A DNA stretch of 64,000 nt from Streptomyces sp. 840.1 (GCF_003751445.1 NZ_RJUU01000002.1:1364001-1428000); one strand, 5' to 3'; positions 42,611 through 51,894 are shown, counted from the first letter of the stretch. Numbers and translations are program-made. Notes: generated by a model not told the origin, from the letters alone.

Positions 42611-43179
42611 CCCTGCTCGGCCGACTCCTCAGCAACCGCCGGGCAGGTGAGACCCATCTGGCGTGGAACCTGCCCGGTCTGCGGGGCCCCGAACTGCTCA
42701 CCCTCACCAGCCGGCACTTCGCCCACGGCGAGGCCATGCCGCTGCAGCACGGTGCGAAGAACATCGGGGGCGACAACCTGTCCCCCCATCTGTCCTGGAC
42801 GGCGCCGCCACCCGGAACCGCCCAACTGCTCCTGGTCGTGGAGGACATCGACGTCCCCTTGTCCAAGCCCGCCGTGCACTGCGTCGCCCTCGTGGACCCG
42901 GCGTCCGGGGAGCTCGGCCCCGGCGCCCTCGACGCCCGGCACCCGGCCGCCGGGGTGCGGGTCCTCCGCTCCACCATCGGGCGGGGCTACCACGGCCCCG
43001 GACCCATCAAGGGCCATGGACCGCACCGCTACACCTTCCAGCTGTTCGCCCTCGCGGCCACTCTGGACAGCGATCCCGGCCCGAAGGCGCCCGACCGTGC
43101 CCGGCCCCGCGCACTGCTGGCCTCCATCACGGTCCCCGTCCTCGCCCGGGGCCGGCTGACCGGCACCTACGAACGCTGA
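42607..43179 (+). CDS. YbhB/YbcL (PEBP) family protein
   Basis: A 190-residue phosphatidylethanolamine-binding-like protein of the bacterial YbhB/YbcL type. Motifs: GDNLSPHLSWTAPPPGT, the VEDIDVP anion-binding strand and GPHRYTFQLFAL. These proteins bind anionic ligands; the role in bacteria is unclear. It ends the operon of MarR, exporter and isochorismatase-like genes, starting within the stop codon of the last. It converges with the next MFS gene (26-nt gap). Confidence 0.85.
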   Translation: MTLLGRLLSNRRAGETHLAWNLPGLRGPELLTLTSRHFAHGEAMPLQHGAKNIGGDNLSPHLSWTAPPPGTAQLLLVVEDIDVPLSKPAVHCVALVDPASGELGPGALDARHPAAGVRVLRSTIGRGYHGPGPIKGHGPHRYTFQLFALAATLDSDPGPKAPDRARPRALLASITVPVLARGRLTGTYER

Positions 43180-43205
43180 TTCCGGCAATCCGCGGCGTTG
43201 TGCGG

Positions 43206-44501
43206 TCACGCTGATTCGGGTGCCCCTTCCCGAACGGCTTCCCCGGGTCCCGGCAGGCTCGGGCTGTCGGCCGGTGCGGCGCCGCGCAGCGCGGCCTCGA
43301 CCCGGCGGTTGCTGGTCATGGTCGCGGTCAGGGCCGTCATCGCGAGGAGGAGGCCCGCAGCTGCGTAGAGCGGGGTGCGCACGTCGTACGTGGTGGCCAG
43401 CCAGCCACCGACGAACGCGCCGAACGGGGCTGCGCACATCGCGAGCATGCGGGAGGTGGAGGCGACCCGGCCCATCAGGTGGGCCGGGACGATCGCCTGC
43501 CGCAGCGAGGGTGCGAGCACCATCGTGGCGCCCATGCCCGCTCCGCAGACGGCGAGCGCGAGCCCGGCCACGTACGGATTCGGGGCGGCGGCAAGACCCA
43601 GAACGGCAAGCCCCTCGACTGCGGCCGTGCAGGTCAGCGCGGTGCCCGTGCCGAGTCGCCGGCCGAGGAAGGAAGCGATGCCCGCGCCGAGCAGCCCGCC
43701 GGTGGCCTCCGCCGTGAGGAGCAGTCCGAAGCCGAAGGTGCCGATGCCGAGACGTTCGCGTGCGAACAGGGCGAGTACGGTCTCCACGGCGAGGAAGGCC
43801 ACGTTCCCGACCGCCGGGCGGAGCGCGAGCCCCAGCAGCAACCGGTCCCGGAAGACATACGAAGCCCCGGCGCGCGCCTCCTGCAGCAGCGACGCGCGGA
43901 CGCCGCCGGCAGGCCGCGGTGTGGCGGGCAGCGTCCGTACGAGCAGTGCGGAGACCGCGAACGACACCGCGTCGGCGAGCAGCGGAACCGACCGCCCGAG
44001 TGCGAGCAGCGCACTGCCCGCAGGCGGCCCCACGAAGCCGGACATGGCGGTCTGGGCCCCACGCAGACGGGAGTTGGCCCGCTCCAGATGTACCGGGTCG
44101 CGGCCGAGCAGATCGGGCAGATAGGCCGTGGCGGACGTGTCGAAGAAGAGCCCGCCGAGGCCCAGCAGGAAGGCTACGGCCGCGAGCAGCGGAATGCTCA
44201 GCGAGTCCAGCACGGCGGCCACTGCCGGAATCACGAGCAGCACCGCACGGGCCGAGTCCGCGACCCACATCGTTCGCCGGCGGTCCCAGCGGTCCATCAG
44301 GGCGCCGCCGATCACCCCGAAGAGCAGCCACGGGAGAGTGCCGGCGGCCGTGACGACCGCGAGCGCCATCGGATCCCGCGTCAACGTCAACGCGAGCAGC
44401 GGCAGCGCGGCATGCGTCACGCCGTCCCCGAGCGAGGACACGGTCTGAGCGGTCCACAGCCGGCCGAACCCGGTCGGCAACTTGCTTATCTCAGTACTCA
44501 C
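43206..44501 (-). CDS. MFS transporter (EntS-like)
   Basis: A 431-residue major facilitator with about 12 hydrophobic segments, resembling the EntS/MFS_3 exporters. Seen: FGRLWTAQTVSSLGDGVTHAALPLLAL in helix 1, motif A-like GGALMDRWDRRRTMW and a central basic loop. The ATG (44499-44501) overlaps the stop of the ArsR-type regulator upstream, so the regulator and exporter are one operon controlled by the palindrome at 45040. The transported compound is unknown. Confidence 0.87.
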   Translation of the reverse strand: MSTEISKLPTGFGRLWTAQTVSSLGDGVTHAALPLLALTLTRDPMALAVVTAAGTLPWLLFGVIGGALMDRWDRRRTMWVADSARAVLLVIPAVAAVLDSLSIPLLAAVAFLLGLGGLFFDTSATAYLPDLLGRDPVHLERANSRLRGAQTAMSGFVGPPAGSALLALGRSVPLLADAVSFAVSALLVRTLPATPRPAGGVRASLLQEARAGASYVFRDRLLLGLALRPAVGNVAFLAVETVLALFARERLGIGTFGFGLLLTAEATGGLLGAGIASFLGRRLGTGTALTCTAAVEGLAVLGLAAAPNPYVAGLALAVCGAGMGATMVLAPSLRQAIVPAHLMGRVASTSRMLAMCAAPFGAFVGGWLATTYDVRTPLYAAAGLLLAMTALTATMTSNRRVEAALRGAAPADSPSLPGPGEAVREGAPESA

Positions 44502-45037
44502 TTGGATTCCCCCTCGGCCTGCTTGCCCTGCGCGGGGCGGAACAGTGCGAAGACGAGCGACGCGTCCGGCAGCGAGGGGTCGGACAGCTTCCGGTACTCG
44601 TGCGCCAGAGCCTCCACCCGTGCCCCCAGCTCCGCGAACTGCTCCTCGGTGAGCCGCAGATGAGCCATTCCTACGTGCCGGGCGCCGTTCACGGGCGACG
44701 CCTCCAGGTCCGCGACCGCGTGTCGCATCAGCAGGTCCGGCTGCCCTTCTCCCGGATCCGGCAGAAGGATCGACCGTGCGGCCATCGCGTAGTACCGCTC
44801 GGTCACCCCCCGCACCTTCCGGGTCCGCACCACCTTCACCAGGCCGGCCCGCTCCAGCAGCCGCACGTGGTAGCTGGAACTCCCCTTCGCGAGTCCCACC
44901 CGCGCGGCGATCTGCGTGATCGTCGTCGGCTCGAAGCGGAGCACGGCCATGATGCGGTGGCGCGTGAGATTGGAGACGGCGCGCAGCTGCTCGTCAGTGG
45001 TGATGCGAAACGTCTCGGGAACGTCTTCGGTTGGCAT
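44498..45037 (-). CDS. ArsR-type winged-helix regulator
   Basis: A 179-residue transcription regulator. The winged helix (LTRHRIMAVLRFEPTTITQI, then the recognition helix AKGSSSYHVRLLERAGLV) is ArsR-like and is followed by a long C-terminal helical part without obvious metal-binding Cys, so it probably senses an organic ligand. I start it at the ATG at 45035-45037; 3 nt before it begins a large perfect inverted repeat, which it very likely binds. The exporter gene overlaps its 3' end (ATGA). Confidence 0.85.
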   Translation of the reverse strand: MPTEDVPETFRITTDEQLRAVSNLTRHRIMAVLRFEPTTITQIAARVGLAKGSSSYHVRLLERAGLVKVVRTRKVRGVTERYYAMAARSILLPDPGEGQPDLLMRHAVADLEASPVNGARHVGMAHLRLTEEQFAELGARVEALAHEYRKLSDPSLPDASLVFALFRPAQGKQAEGESK

Positions 45038-45039
45038 GC

Positions 45040-45071
45040 GCTCAATGGTCAACGAGTCTTGACCATTGAGC
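45040..45071 (-). promoter_or_regulatory. 13-bp-arm palindromic operator of the ArsR-type gene
   Basis: Perfect arms GCTCAATGGTCAA (45040-45052) and TTGACCATTGAGC (45059-45071), 6 nt apart, immediately before the ArsR-type start codon. On the minus strand TTGCTC and GACCAT, 17 nt apart and 7 nt from the ATG, could be the promoter, giving a leaderless message. Confidence 0.75.
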
Positions 45072-45262
45072 AAGGGGATTTCCGTACCAGCTTCGGGAGT
45101 TGACCGTCCGGCGCCGGAAATCGTCGCTTCCGGGCGCTCTGAGGAGGTTCGGCCGACCGGCACGTGGAGGCCGAGGCCGAAGACCGGGCAGCCGGCGATC
45201 GCAGCTGTGGCGACACGGCCGTGGCGCGGGGCAGGGCCGGTGGGCCGACCGGGCCGCGAGGC

Positions 45263-45292
45263 TTGATCGTCCCCGAACCGGTTGCATAGCTT
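45263..45292 (+). promoter_or_regulatory. Leaderless promoter of the GNAT gene
   Basis: TTGATC (45263-45268), an 18-nt spacer, TAGCTT (45287-45292), then 6 nt to the ATG at 45299. There is no ribosome site, so the message should start at the start codon. Confidence 0.6.
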
Positions 45293-45298
45293 GCGGGC

Positions 45299-45838
45299 AT
45301 GACTGAACTCGGACCCGTCGCCTGGCCACCTGCCCCGATCAGGACGGAGCGGCTCGTGCTGCGTGAGCCCGGGGCTCAGGACCGCGCGGCGTTCATCGAG
45401 CTGCTCGCCTCACCGGAGGTGCACACCTACCTCGGCGGCCCCCGGCCGCGTGACGAGCTCGAGCGCGAGATGCCCGAGGTGCCCGAGCGGTGGCCGGGAA
45501 GCTTCGCCGTTGACCTCGACGGGGTGATGATCGGCCAGATCCTGCTCAGGAGAGCGTCGGAGCGGCACCGCCCGGCTGCTGTGGGGAAAGCCGATCTCGG
45601 CTACCTGTTCCTGCCGCAGGCGTGGGGGGCCGGGTACGCGGCCGAGTCGTGCGCGGCGGCACTCGACTGGCTGGACAGCGTCCTTCCCGGCGAGCCGGTG
45701 GTACTCGCCACCCAGACGGCCAACGTCGGTTCGATGCGCCTCGCGGCCAAGCTGGGGTTCACCGAAGTGGAGCGGTTCCGGGCCTGGGACGCTGAGCAAT
45801 GGCTCGGCATGCGGCCCCCGGCCACGCCCTTCGGCTGA
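45299..45838 (+). CDS. GNAT acetyltransferase (RimJ/RimL-like)
   Basis: A 179-residue GNAT-fold acetyltransferase. It opens with IRTERLVLREPGAQD, typical of RimJ/RimL-type members, has the acetyl-CoA loop in LGYLFLPQAWGAGYAAESCAAAL, and ends with NVGSMRLAAKLGFTEVERF. The acceptor is unknown (protein N-terminus or small amine). The ATG at 45299 follows a -10 box by 6 nt. Single gene, divergent from the ArsR-MFS operon. Confidence 0.86.
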   Translation: MTELGPVAWPPAPIRTERLVLREPGAQDRAAFIELLASPEVHTYLGGPRPRDELEREMPEVPERWPGSFAVDLDGVMIGQILLRRASERHRPAAVGKADLGYLFLPQAWGAGYAAESCAAALDWLDSVLPGEPVVLATQTANVGSMRLAAKLGFTEVERFRAWDAEQWLGMRPPATPFG

Positions 45839-45876
45839 CCTCCTGCGACGTCCGCGCGGCGGAGCGGTGCGGTGGT

Positions 45877-45912
45877 CCTTCGGACCCTTCGGACCCTTCG
45901 GACCCTTCGGCG
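45877..45912. repeat. Four 9-bp tandem repeats
   Basis: CCTTCGGAC occurs three times in a row and a fourth time as CCTTCGGCG, in the gap between the GNAT and LRV genes. Confidence 0.7.
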
Positions 45913-45969
45913 CGGACACCGGGCAGGGTGCGAGATGTCCGCCCGCTGCCGTCGCTGTGTCAGCTCGCC

Positions 45970-47511
45970 TCATGCACGCGGCGTCGCAGCCCGTTCGGCC
46001 CTGCCCACCAGGTCCCGCATGACGGCCTGCGGCAGCGACGGGTTGGCGGCGGCAGCCTCCACCACTTCCCGGTCGTCGGCGGCGAGCAGCTCGACGATGG
46101 TCCGTGGCGGCAGGGCCGGGTGCCGGGCGGCGGGCAGCCGGGCCCGGCTGTCGGTGAGGCAGGCGAGCAGCGCCGGTCCCGTCGCGCGGCGGTGCCGGGC
46201 GATCTCGCGCAGCGCTTTGCGGGGCGGCGGCAGCCGGCCGGCCAGGTCCTCCAGCAGGGCGGGCGGCGCGTCCGGGTTGGCCGCCACCTTGGCGACGACC
46301 TTGGTTCCGTGCCGGTCGATCATCATCCGCAGCTGGTCCTCGGAGAAGCCCGGGTGCGGCGCTATGGAGTTGACCACCTTCGCGTCCGGGTCGGCGGCGA
46401 GCCTGTCGCGGAGCCCGGGAGGCAGATCGCGTCGTTCGGCCAGGAGCATCCGCAGCGCGGGAACCGCCGAACGGGACAGCTCCTCGGCCTCGGCGGGGGA
46501 GGCGGCGGAGATCCTCGGCAGGGGCGTCGGCCCGATCTTGACGGTGGCCGCGAGACGCGAGAGTACGTCGAGCGGCACCAGAGGGTTGTGCGCGAGCGCG
46601 CGCCGCACGTCGTGACCGTGGTCGGCGGCCAGCTTCCGGATGACTGTGTCGTTGATCGCCGGGTTCTTCGCGAGATCGGCCCGGACTCCGGGAACGGGAT
46701 CGTCGGCGAGCCTCGCCGCTGTCTCGGGCGGCAGGCCGGGGCGAGCGGCAAGCGCCCAACGCAGCATCATGGAGGGGTGGCCGGCGTACCGGAGGAGAGC
46801 CTCGACAGGCGTGGCGGGGTTCCGCAGGACCTGACCGGCGATCTCGTGCGCGGTGGATTCGTGGGAGCCGTCGCAGGAGGCACCGGACCGCAGGTCACAG
46901 TCGGGGCGGGGGCAGTACGGATCGTGTACGAAGGGCGTCGCCTCGCTGTCGCAGACCAGGCATCGCTCCAACGGCGGTAGCCCCTCACCGGTGGCGAGCG
47001 CGGCCAGCACGTCCGGTGGCGTGGCCTCGTTGGCCGCGACCGCTCGCCGGACCTCCGCATGCGGATGACGGGCGAGCCGGGCCGCCATGTCGGCGGTTGT
47101 CCACAGCGCGAGTTCCGCGACGACCTGTATGTCCGGGTCGGCGGCGAGCCTCTCCCGTACGTCGTCGGGAAGCCCGGGACAGGCGGCCAGCTTCTCCCGG
47201 CGCCGGGCGTCCGGGTCCCCGGCGAACAGCCTCGCCCACTCCGGGGCACCGTCCTGCCGGTCGAGCAGGGCGAGCGCGGCCTCCGGCTGCGTGACGGGGT
47301 CGATGTCGGCGGCGGTCAGCAGACCCTCGTACGCGAGCCGCACCGCACTCTCCCCGACCCGGGCGGCCAGCGCGACCGCCTGCCCGTGGCCGAGGTCCGC
47401 ACGAGCGGCCAGGCTCTCGGCGATGTCCGCGTCCGCGACCGCGATCAGGCGCTGCACCAGGTCGAAAGGCAGAGCCGGGTTGCCGGCGAGGCCGCAGAGA
47501 GCATGGTTCAC
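45970..47511 (-). CDS. Leucine-rich repeat variant (LRV-like) protein
   Basis: A 513-residue all-helical repeat protein. Short modules of about 24 residues recur, each with a core like NPALPFDLVQRL, DPDIQVVAELAL, HPHAEVRRAVAANEATPPDVLAALA, DPDAKVVNSIAPHPGF, which fits the LRV fold. In the middle (about residues 195-220) is a cysteine cluster, C-x2-C-x12-C-x4-C, which could bind a metal or an Fe-S cluster; LRV proteins of nitrogen fixers have a terminal Fe-S cluster, so an internal one is unusual. The GTG start has no ribosome site. Its role is unknown; repeats suggest a protein-binding scaffold. Confidence 0.8.
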   Translation of the reverse strand: MNHALCGLAGNPALPFDLVQRLIAVADADIAESLAARADLGHGQAVALAARVGESAVRLAYEGLLTAADIDPVTQPEAALALLDRQDGAPEWARLFAGDPDARRREKLAACPGLPDDVRERLAADPDIQVVAELALWTTADMAARLARHPHAEVRRAVAANEATPPDVLAALATGEGLPPLERCLVCDSEATPFVHDPYCPRPDCDLRSGASCDGSHESTAHEIAGQVLRNPATPVEALLRYAGHPSMMLRWALAARPGLPPETAARLADDPVPGVRADLAKNPAINDTVIRKLAADHGHDVRRALAHNPLVPLDVLSRLAATVKIGPTPLPRISAASPAEAEELSRSAVPALRMLLAERRDLPPGLRDRLAADPDAKVVNSIAPHPGFSEDQLRMMIDRHGTKVVAKVAANPDAPPALLEDLAGRLPPPRKALREIARHRRATGPALLACLTDSRARLPAARHPALPPRTIVELLAADDREVVEAAAANPSLPQAVMRDLVGRAERAATPRA

Positions 47512-48024
47512 AGGAAGACATACTGCCCGGGTCGTGAATGCCCCGACAACCAGCAGTGCGACCGTGAAGGCCCTCGTCCCGGAGCGCGGGACGGGTACCC
47601 GGCGCGAGACCCGCCCGTCGCGCCGGGGACGTCACCGTCCCGTGCCGGCAGCATCACGGCCCGCGCCTGACGGCACGCGACCGAAGGTGATGGATTGCCC
47701 TGTGCGAAGACGGGCACGCGAGGTACCAACGGGTCGGAGGCCGGGCTCGGCCGCGGCCGGTGCACTCCTTCGGCCGAGCGCGCCTGATGCGGGAACCGTC
47801 GGTGGGAGCCGGTGCGGACGCGGTGCGCACGTTGACTGGTGTGGCTGTCGCCGAGGTTCCCGGAGGCGGCAGGGCAGGAGCGGGATCGACGAAGCGATGT
47901 GATGCTTGATCCAGGTTTGACACCTTACGTTCCGGGCTAGTCGAACCGACGCGACTTCGTTTCGCCGCTTCCGGCGGGACCGTGTGACCGCTTCGACTGA
48001 AGGCAAGATGATGGAGGCAGCCCG
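47512..48024. other. Regulatory gap upstream of katA
   Basis: About 510 nt between the divergent LRV and katA genes, no gene seen. A TTGACA at 47917-47922 may be the katA -35, but a fitting -10 is not clear (TAGTCG 16 nt on). AGTCGAA near 47939 and TTCGACT near 47993 are inverted to each other. There is no Fur-type (CatR) gene next to katA here. Confidence 0.4.
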
Positions 48025-49548
48025 ATGACCGACACTTCACGTGAGCCGACCACCACTGATTCCGGTGCCCCGGTGGAGAGCGACGAGCATTCGCTCACGG
48101 TCGGACCGGGTGGCCCGGTCCTGCTGCAGGATTCCTACCTGATCGAGCAGATGGCCCAGTTCAACCGGGAGAGGATTCCCGAACGGCAGCCCCACGCCAA
48201 GGGCAGCGGCGCCTTCGGGCACTTCGAGGTGACCGGTGATGTGAGCGCCTTCACCAAGGCGGCGGTGTTCCAGCCCGGGACCAGGACCGAGATGGTGGCC
48301 CGGTTCTCGACGGTCGCCGGCGAGCGCGGCAGCCCGGACACCTGGCGTGACCCGCGTGGATTCGCGCTGAAGTTCTACACCAGCGAAGGCAACTACGACA
48401 TGGTGGGCAACAACACCCCCGTGTTCTTCATGAAGGACCCGATGAAGTTCCAGCACTTCATCCGGTCCCAGAAGCGCCGCGCGGACAACAACCTGCGCGA
48501 CCACGACATGCAGTGGGACTTCTGGACCCTGTCGCCCGAGTCGGCCCACCAGGTCACGTGGCTCATGGGAGACCGGGGCATCCCGCGCTCCTGGCGCCAC
48601 ATGAACGGCTACACCTCGCACACGTACATGTGGATCAACGCGCAGGGCGAGCGCTTCTGGGTGAAGTACCACTTCAAGACCGACCAGGGTGTCGAGTTCT
48701 TCACCCAGGACGAGGGCGACCAGATGGCGTCCGCCGACACGGACTACCACACCCGGGACCTCTTCGAGCACATCCGCGACGGTGAATTCCCGAGCTGGAC
48801 ACTGCACGTGCAGGTCATGCCGTACGAGGACGCCGCGGAGTACCGGTTCAACCCGTTCGACCTGACCAAGGTGTGGCCGCACGGCGACTATCCGCTGATC
48901 GAGGTCGGCCGGATGACGCTGGACCGCAACCCCACCGACAACCACGCCGAGATCGAGCAGGCGGCCTTCCAGCCGAACAACCTGGTCCCCGGCATCGGCC
49001 CGAGCCCGGACCGGATGCTGCTGGCGCGGCTGTTCTCCTACGCGGACGCGCACCGCCACCGCATCGGCGGCAACTACCAGCAGCTCCCCGTCAACGCGCC
49101 CGTCGTCCCGGTGAACACGTACTCCAAGGACGGGGCGATGGCGTACCGCAAGACCGCGGATCCCGTCTACGCGCCCAACTCCAAGGGCGGTCCCGAGGCG
49201 GACACCGCCCGGTACGGGACCCCGCCCAGCTGGTATGCCGACGGGGACATCACCCGGACCGCGTACGTGTCCCACGCCGAGGACGACGACTGGGGCCAGG
49301 CGGGCACCATGGTGCGTGAGGTCCTCGACGACGCGGCCCGCGAGCGCCTGGTGGACAACGTCGTCGGGCATCTCCTCAACGGCGTGACGGAGCCCGTGCT
49401 GCTACGTGCGTTCGAGTACTGGTCCAACATCGACAAGTCGATCGGCGAGCGCATCCAGCGAGGCGTTCGCGCCAAGGCCGGGGAGCGGGACCCCAAGGCC
49501 GCCGGACAGGGCAACCCCGCGCGACGGGACATGCAGGAGAAGGCCTGA
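48025..49548 (+). CDS. katA: Monofunctional haem catalase
   Basis: A 507-residue clade-3-sized catalase that splits hydrogen peroxide into water and oxygen in the cytoplasm. The active-site His is in [16 protein letters not shown] (about residue 55), the Asn in [10 protein letters not shown], and the haem-ligand Tyr in [15 protein letters not shown] (about residue 340). The ATG has GGAGG 9 nt upstream. It is single, followed by a very strong convergent hairpin shared with the ECF41-like gene. No regulator is adjacent. Confidence 0.95.
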   Translation: MTDTSREPTTTDSGAPVESDEHSLTVGPGGPVLLQDSYLIEQMAQFNRERIPERQPHAKGSGAFGHFEVTGDVSAFTKAAVFQPGTRTEMVARFSTVAGERGSPDTWRDPRGFALKFYTSEGNYDMVGNNTPVFFMKDPMKFQHFIRSQKRRADNNLRDHDMQWDFWTLSPESAHQVTWLMGDRGIPRSWRHMNGYTSHTYMWINAQGERFWVKYHFKTDQGVEFFTQDEGDQMASADTDYHTRDLFEHIRDGEFPSWTLHVQVMPYEDAAEYRFNPFDLTKVWPHGDYPLIEVGRMTLDRNPTDNHAEIEQAAFQPNNLVPGIGPSPDRMLLARLFSYADAHRHRIGGNYQQLPVNAPVVPVNTYSKDGAMAYRKTADPVYAPNSKGGPEADTARYGTPPSWYADGDITRTAYVSHAEDDDWGQAGTMVREVLDDAARERLVDNVVGHLLNGVTEPVLLRAFEYWSNIDKSIGERIQRGVRAKAGERDPKAAGQGNPARRDMQEKA

Positions 49549-49581
49549 CGACAGTCATGGCGCAGGCTCCGTACCTGTGAC

Positions 49582-49630
49582 CGACAGAACCCCTGGCCGG
49601 CCGGATCGAGGCCGGCCAGGGGTTCTGTCG
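49582..49630. terminator. Strong bidirectional hairpin terminator
   Basis: Perfect 21-bp arms 49582-49602 and 49610-49630 with a 7-nt loop (GGATCGA), between the convergent katA and ECF41-type sigma genes. It is the longest perfect stem in the window. Confidence 0.8.
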
Positions 49631-49706
49631 CAACGAGGCGCGAGCCGGAGGAGCTGGCCGGCCCTGCGTGGCGGGCGGGCCACCGACGCGGTGCCGACCG
49701 GGCGGT

Positions 49707-50624
49707 TCAGGCGAGTTCGTGCAGGGTGCCGTCCGAGACGGCGCGCAGCTTGTCGGGGTTGGCCACGTTGTGGATGGTCGCGATGCGGCCCTCCGGGTCG
49801 AAGTCGAAGGACATCGTGGCAAGCACGCGGTCCGGGCCGTGGAAGACCACCCCCGGTCCGCCGTTGATCCAGGTGAACTCGGCCCGCATCCGACTGGGTT
49901 CGACGCCCTGGTAGCTCGCGGTGCCGAGCGCGGCGAACCAGCCCGCCACGACCTTCACGCCCACCACCGGCTTGAGGGCCTGACGGACCTTGCCGCCGCC
50001 GTCGGTCCACAGGGTGACGTCGGGTGAGAGCAACTCCATGAGGGCGTTGATGTCACCGCCCGTGGCCGCGGCGAAGAAGCGCTCGGCCACGTCGCGTTGG
50101 CCGGCGCGGTCGGTGGTGAACCGGGGACGTCGGGCCCGGACGTGCTCGCGGGCACGGTGCGCCGCCTGCCGGACGGCGGGCTCGGCGCGCTCCACCGCCT
50201 CCGCTATCTCCGCGTAGCTGAAGGCGAAGACCTCCTTCAGTACGAAGACCGCACGCTCCAGGGGACTGAGCGTCTCCAGGACGACGAGCAGGGCCACGGA
50301 GACCGAGTCCGCCACGGCGACGTCATCGGCGGTGCCGGGGCCGGTGAGGATCGGCTCGGGGAGCCAGGGCCCGACATACGTCTCACGCTGGTGGCGGGTC
50401 GAACGGAGCAGCTCCATCGAAAGGTTGGAGACGATCCGGGTCAGGTACGCCTTGGGGTCGGCGACCTGGGAACGATCGGCCGCCGACCACTTGAGCCAGG
50501 CGTCCTGGACCACGTCCTCGGCATCGACGGCGGTGCCGAGGATGCGGTAGGCGACGGAGAAGAGCAGGGTGCGGTACTGCTGGAAGGCGAGCTGGTCACG
50601 GTCGGCCGGCTGCGGCTGGATCAT
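49707..50624 (-). CDS. ECF41-type sigma factor with SnoaL-like C-terminal domain
   Basis: A 305-residue sigma factor of the ECF41 group (SigJ-like). Region 2 and 4 lie in residues about 10-175 (QYRTLLFSVAYRILGTAVDA; YAEIAEAVERAEPAVRQAAH). A C-terminal SnoaL/NTF2-like domain follows (RFFAAATGGDINALMELLS), which in this group regulates activity in place of an anti-sigma factor. The group's hallmark motifs WLPEP, DGGGK and NPDKL are all seen. The ATG (50622-50624) overlaps the stop of the flavoprotein upstream, so both are co-expressed, as known for ECF41 genes and redox partners. Confidence 0.92.
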   Translation of the reverse strand: MIQPQPADRDQLAFQQYRTLLFSVAYRILGTAVDAEDVVQDAWLKWSAADRSQVADPKAYLTRIVSNLSMELLRSTRHQRETYVGPWLPEPILTGPGTADDVAVADSVSVALLVVLETLSPLERAVFVLKEVFAFSYAEIAEAVERAEPAVRQAAHRAREHVRARRPRFTTDRAGQRDVAERFFAAATGGDINALMELLSPDVTLWTDGGGKVRQALKPVVGVKVVAGWFAALGTASYQGVEPSRMRAEFTWINGGPGVVFHGPDRVLATMSFDFDPEGRIATIHNVANPDKLRAVSDGTLHELA

Positions 50625-51814
50625 TTGGCACTCCGGATGCGGGTGTAGCGGCCGCCGTGCGGCCAGATCGCGCCCGAGGCGGGCATCTTCTTCATACGGG
50701 CGAAGGTCGGCCACGGCGACGCGGTGACCGTCTCCTTGTACCGCGCGGCCCGCTTTCCGGTCAGTACGACGCGGCGCGGGCTGTCGTCGGGGTGGGTGAA
50801 CTGTACGACGCCGTCTTCCCGGCCCAGGCTGACGGGTGTGTGGTAGTAACCGAAGCGGAAGGGCCTGGGTTCCTTGCCGGCCAGCGTCCGCAGGATCGAG
50901 CGGGCCGCGTGCACGCCGGTCGGCATGCCACCCTGACAGGTCCCGTGCATCACGCCGTAGCCCTGCCGGATCGCCGCCGCGTCGCCGACGGCGTAAACAT
51001 CGGGGTGGGAGACGGAGCGCAGCGAGCTGTCGGTGACCACGCGGCCGCGCTCGTCGACGCTCAGGCCCGCGGCGGCCGCCAGCGGCGAGACGCGGGTCCC
51101 GCTGGTCCACAGCACGGCGGCCGCCGGGATGCCGGAGCCGTCCGCCAGCTCGACGCTGTCCGGCAGCACCTTGGTGACCTCGGCGCCGGCGCGTACCGTC
51201 ACTCCGAGCCGGGCGAGCGCCGCGTCGACGTGGGCCTTGGCCTTCGGGTGCATGCCCGCTCCGGGGTCCCGCCGGCCCAGCAGCACGACCTGGAGCTCCG
51301 GGTAGCGCTCGGCGATCTCCGCGGCGGCCTCGACGCCGGTGAGACCGCTGCCGGCGACCACCACCGTCCCGCCGTCGAGCCGGGCCAGCCGGTCGGCGAG
51401 GAGCGCGGCGTCCTGCGGGCCGTTCAGGGTGTGGGCGTGGGCCTCGACGCCCGGCACCGAGACGGTGTCCGCGACGCTCCCCAGACCGTAGACCAGGGTG
51501 TCGTAGGCGAGGTCCCGGTCGTCGTCGATCCGGACGGTCTTCGCCTCCGCGTCCACGGCGGTGACCCAGCCGCGGACGAAGTCGGCGCCGGTCCCTTCCA
51601 GCAGCTCCCGGATGTGCATCTCGGCCGTCTCCTGACCCGTGGCGCTCATGTGCAGCCGGAGCCGTTCGGTGAAGTTCTCGCAGGGGTTGACCAGCGTCAC
51701 GTGCACGTTTCCACGCTTCCTGGTGCGGGCCGCGAGTTGGATCGCGGCGCAGAGACCGGCGTAACCGGCGCCCAGGACCAGAACCTCGTGCTGCTGCGTC
51801 TCTGTCGCGTTCAT
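50621..51814 (-). CDS. NADH dehydrogenase-like FAD oxidoreductase
   Basis: A 397-residue pyridine nucleotide-disulphide-type flavoprotein related to NDH-2. The FAD-binding motif is VLVLGAGYAGLCAAIQLA, the NAD-binding one TVVVAGSGLTGVEAAAEIAE (about residues 145-165), and the C-terminal FAD contact is DVYAVGDAAAI. Its partner sigma factor starts within its stop codon. In ECF41 systems such oxidoreductases are typical neighbours and likely targets. I start at ATG 51812-51814, the MNATET start; a matching ECF41-type promoter is 53 nt upstream. Confidence 0.88.
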   Translation of the reverse strand: MNATETQQHEVLVLGAGYAGLCAAIQLAARTRKRGNVHVTLVNPCENFTERLRLHMSATGQETAEMHIRELLEGTGADFVRGWVTAVDAEAKTVRIDDDRDLAYDTLVYGLGSVADTVSVPGVEAHAHTLNGPQDAALLADRLARLDGGTVVVAGSGLTGVEAAAEIAERYPELQVVLLGRRDPGAGMHPKAKAHVDAALARLGVTVRAGAEVTKVLPDSVELADGSGIPAAAVLWTSGTRVSPLAAAAGLSVDERGRVVTDSSLRSVSHPDVYAVGDAAAIRQGYGVMHGTCQGGMPTGVHAARSILRTLAGKEPRPFRFGYYHTPVSLGREDGVVQFTHPDDSPRRVVLTGKRAARYKETVTASPWPTFARMKKMPASGAIWPHGGRYTRIRSAK

Positions 51815-51866
51815 CGCTCTGCCGCCTCTTTCGTGTCGGTCGTCCGGGCCTTGCGAACGACCACCA

Positions 51867-51894
51867 GACGCAAGTTCCTCCTCCGTTCGTGACA
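51867..51894 (-). promoter_or_regulatory. Candidate ECF41-type promoter
   Basis: On the minus strand TGTCACG (51888-51894), 17 nt, then CGTC (51867-51870). This resembles the ECF41 consensus (TGTCACA and CGTC about 16 nt apart). It lies before the flavoprotein-sigma operon, so the sigma factor would drive its own operon. Confidence 0.6.

Noticed and set aside
45877..45912. A CRISPR array
   Set aside because: Units are 9 bp and directly abutting, without spacers.
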